This document shows, piece by piece, positions 6,764 to 7,074 of a stretch of 7,074 nt of DNA. The stretch is from Planctomycetota bacterium. Its GTDB lineage: Bacteria > Planctomycetota > PUPC01 > JABMSA01. Both the position numbers and the translations under genes were made by a program. The stretch lies in assembly GCA_013202185.1 (NCBI GenBank), contig JABMSA010000441.1, positions 1 to 7,074 on the forward strand, given 5' to 3'. The notes beneath the pieces are model-generated. The model saw only the letters and a list, made by a program, of their open reading frames with translations. It was not told the origin of the DNA and made no database searches. Position 1 is the first letter of the stretch, and the number at the start of each line of letters is the position of its first letter.

Positions 6764-6791
6764 CGCCGAGCGTTTCACTCGGCGGCTTTTT
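6764..6791 (+). terminator. Terminator-like hairpin on the + strand
   Basis: The stem CGCCGAG (6764-6770) pairs with CTCGGCG (6778-6784) around a 7-nt loop and is followed by gc and TTTTT (6787-6791). This is an intrinsic terminator shape on the plus strand. No plus-strand gene ends here, so it may stop antisense transcription through the 4916-6724 gene or be a relic of a rearranged neighbour. On the minus strand the same hairpin lies in the leader of that gene, about 40 nt before its ATG, without a T-run behind it. Confidence 0.5.
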
Positions 6792-6796
6792 CGCTC

Positions 6797-6860
6797 CGGT
6801 GAGGTGCTTGCCCGCGAACTCCCCCGCCCAGGGAACCATGTCGCGCAGAGGCGTGGCGTC
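6797..6860 (-). repeat. Displaced 64-bp fragment of the GH127 gene
   Basis: This is a near-exact copy (62 of 64 bp) of codons 50-70 of the GH127 gene at 4526-4589, in the same orientation. It still reads DATPLRDMVPWAGEFAGK but lacks a start, a stop context and any further GH127 sequence. Its frame differs from both flanking genes. One edge overlaps by two bases the TGA stop of the partial gene at 6859-7074; the other edge lies 5 bp from the T-run of the hairpin at 6764-6791. The very high DNA identity, including third codon positions, indicates a recent duplication rather than the relic of an old paralogue. Confidence 0.9.
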
Positions 6861-7074
6861 AGTCTTTGCCGTACGCCCGCGTGAAGCAAGGCCCATAGCC
6901 CGCCGGAGCCGGACATCTGTCCCAGAACTTGCAGTCGGTGGGATATTCGCCTTCGCCGTCGCTTCGCAGCCAGGCGATGATCGCGGGATCGGTGCCCCGC
7001 CGTTCCAACTCCTCAACGCCCGCCTCTCGCAGCCGGTCGACGACGTCCTGATTGTCGGGCGCCACGTCTTCCAG
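6859..7074 (-). CDS. C-terminal end of an unidentified protein (possible sulfatase), partial
   Basis: Only the last 71 residues are in the window; the gene enters from the right edge in an open frame and ends at TGA (6859-6861). A charged helix comes first (DNQDVVDRLREAGVEELERRG), then DPAIIAWLRSDGEGEYPTDCKFW, then a tail rich in Cys, Pro and aromatics (DRCPAPAGYGPCFTRAYGKD). The first stretch resembles the C-terminal end of many bacterial sulfatases, where a phrase of the type NLA-x-x-x-P-x-VV-x-RLR precedes the final helix. That would suit a glycan-degradation locus, but it is a weak inference, and the catalytic region lies outside the window. Three cysteines in the tail are notable. The stop codon overlaps the displaced GH127 fragment by two bases, so the true C-terminus may have been changed by the rearrangement. 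Confidence 0.6.
   Translation of the reverse strand: MEDVAPDNQDVVDRLREAGVEELERRGTDPAIIAWLRSDGEGEYPTDCKFWDRCPAPAGYGPCFTRAYGKD

Overview
The window is a GC-rich bacterial chromosome segment with coding on both strands. Protein style suggests a planctomycete-like or related environmental bacterium, probably from a metagenome assembly: a GGT relative with an N-terminal DYGNY motif, a GH127 protein with an E-x-C-C / C-C zinc site, and a secreted NYDYEHHIIRS / NGG-I-P-NVGLNGK family protein. The taxon is an inference from protein style only. No rRNA, tRNA, CRISPR array or transposase was seen.

Layout. (1) 28-566 (-): a gamma-glutamyltransferase (GGT) remnant whose N-terminal and C-terminal ends are fused out of frame, with the catalytic middle missing; a good promoter still faces it (618-645). 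(2) 567-1001: a 435-bp intergenic region with that promoter, a short tccgtg/ccgtg tract, a perfect 26-bp palindrome (772-797) and a promoter for the next gene (921-949). (3) 1002-2753 (+): an intact cytoplasmic GH2 glycoside hydrolase with both catalytic glutamates. (4) 2768-2818 (+): a 16-codon ORF with an ideal ribosome binding site that looks like the first residues of an ABC-transporter ATPase, cut short. (5) 2832-4736 (-): an intact GH127-type (DUF1680) beta-L-arabinofuranosidase-like protein, convergent with GH2. (6) 4916-6724 (-): a signal-peptide-bearing protein of a large uncharacterised family, probably an alpha/alpha toroid plus a C-terminal beta domain. (7) 6764-6860: a terminator-like hairpin on the + strand beside a 64-bp near-exact copy of GH127 codons 50-70. 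(8) 6859-7074 (-): the last 71 residues of a protein entering from the right, possibly a sulfatase.

How the parts may work together. A secreted probable carbohydrate-active protein, two intracellular glycosidases (GH2, GH127), the stub of an importer ATPase and perhaps a sulfatase fit a locus for breaking down a plant- or algal-type heteropolysaccharide: trimming outside, import of oligosaccharides, and removal of arabinose and another beta-linked sugar inside. The substrate cannot be fixed from sequence alone.

The most unusual aspect is the number of scars in 7 kb: a gutted GGT, a beheaded ABC ATPase, and a displaced 64-bp GH127 fragment, each at a sharp junction beside an intact gene. This points either to a genome undergoing frequent small deletions and duplications or to assembly joins. 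I did not find a clear new biological system. The strongest leads are the scar pattern, the palindrome and the uncharacterised secreted family.
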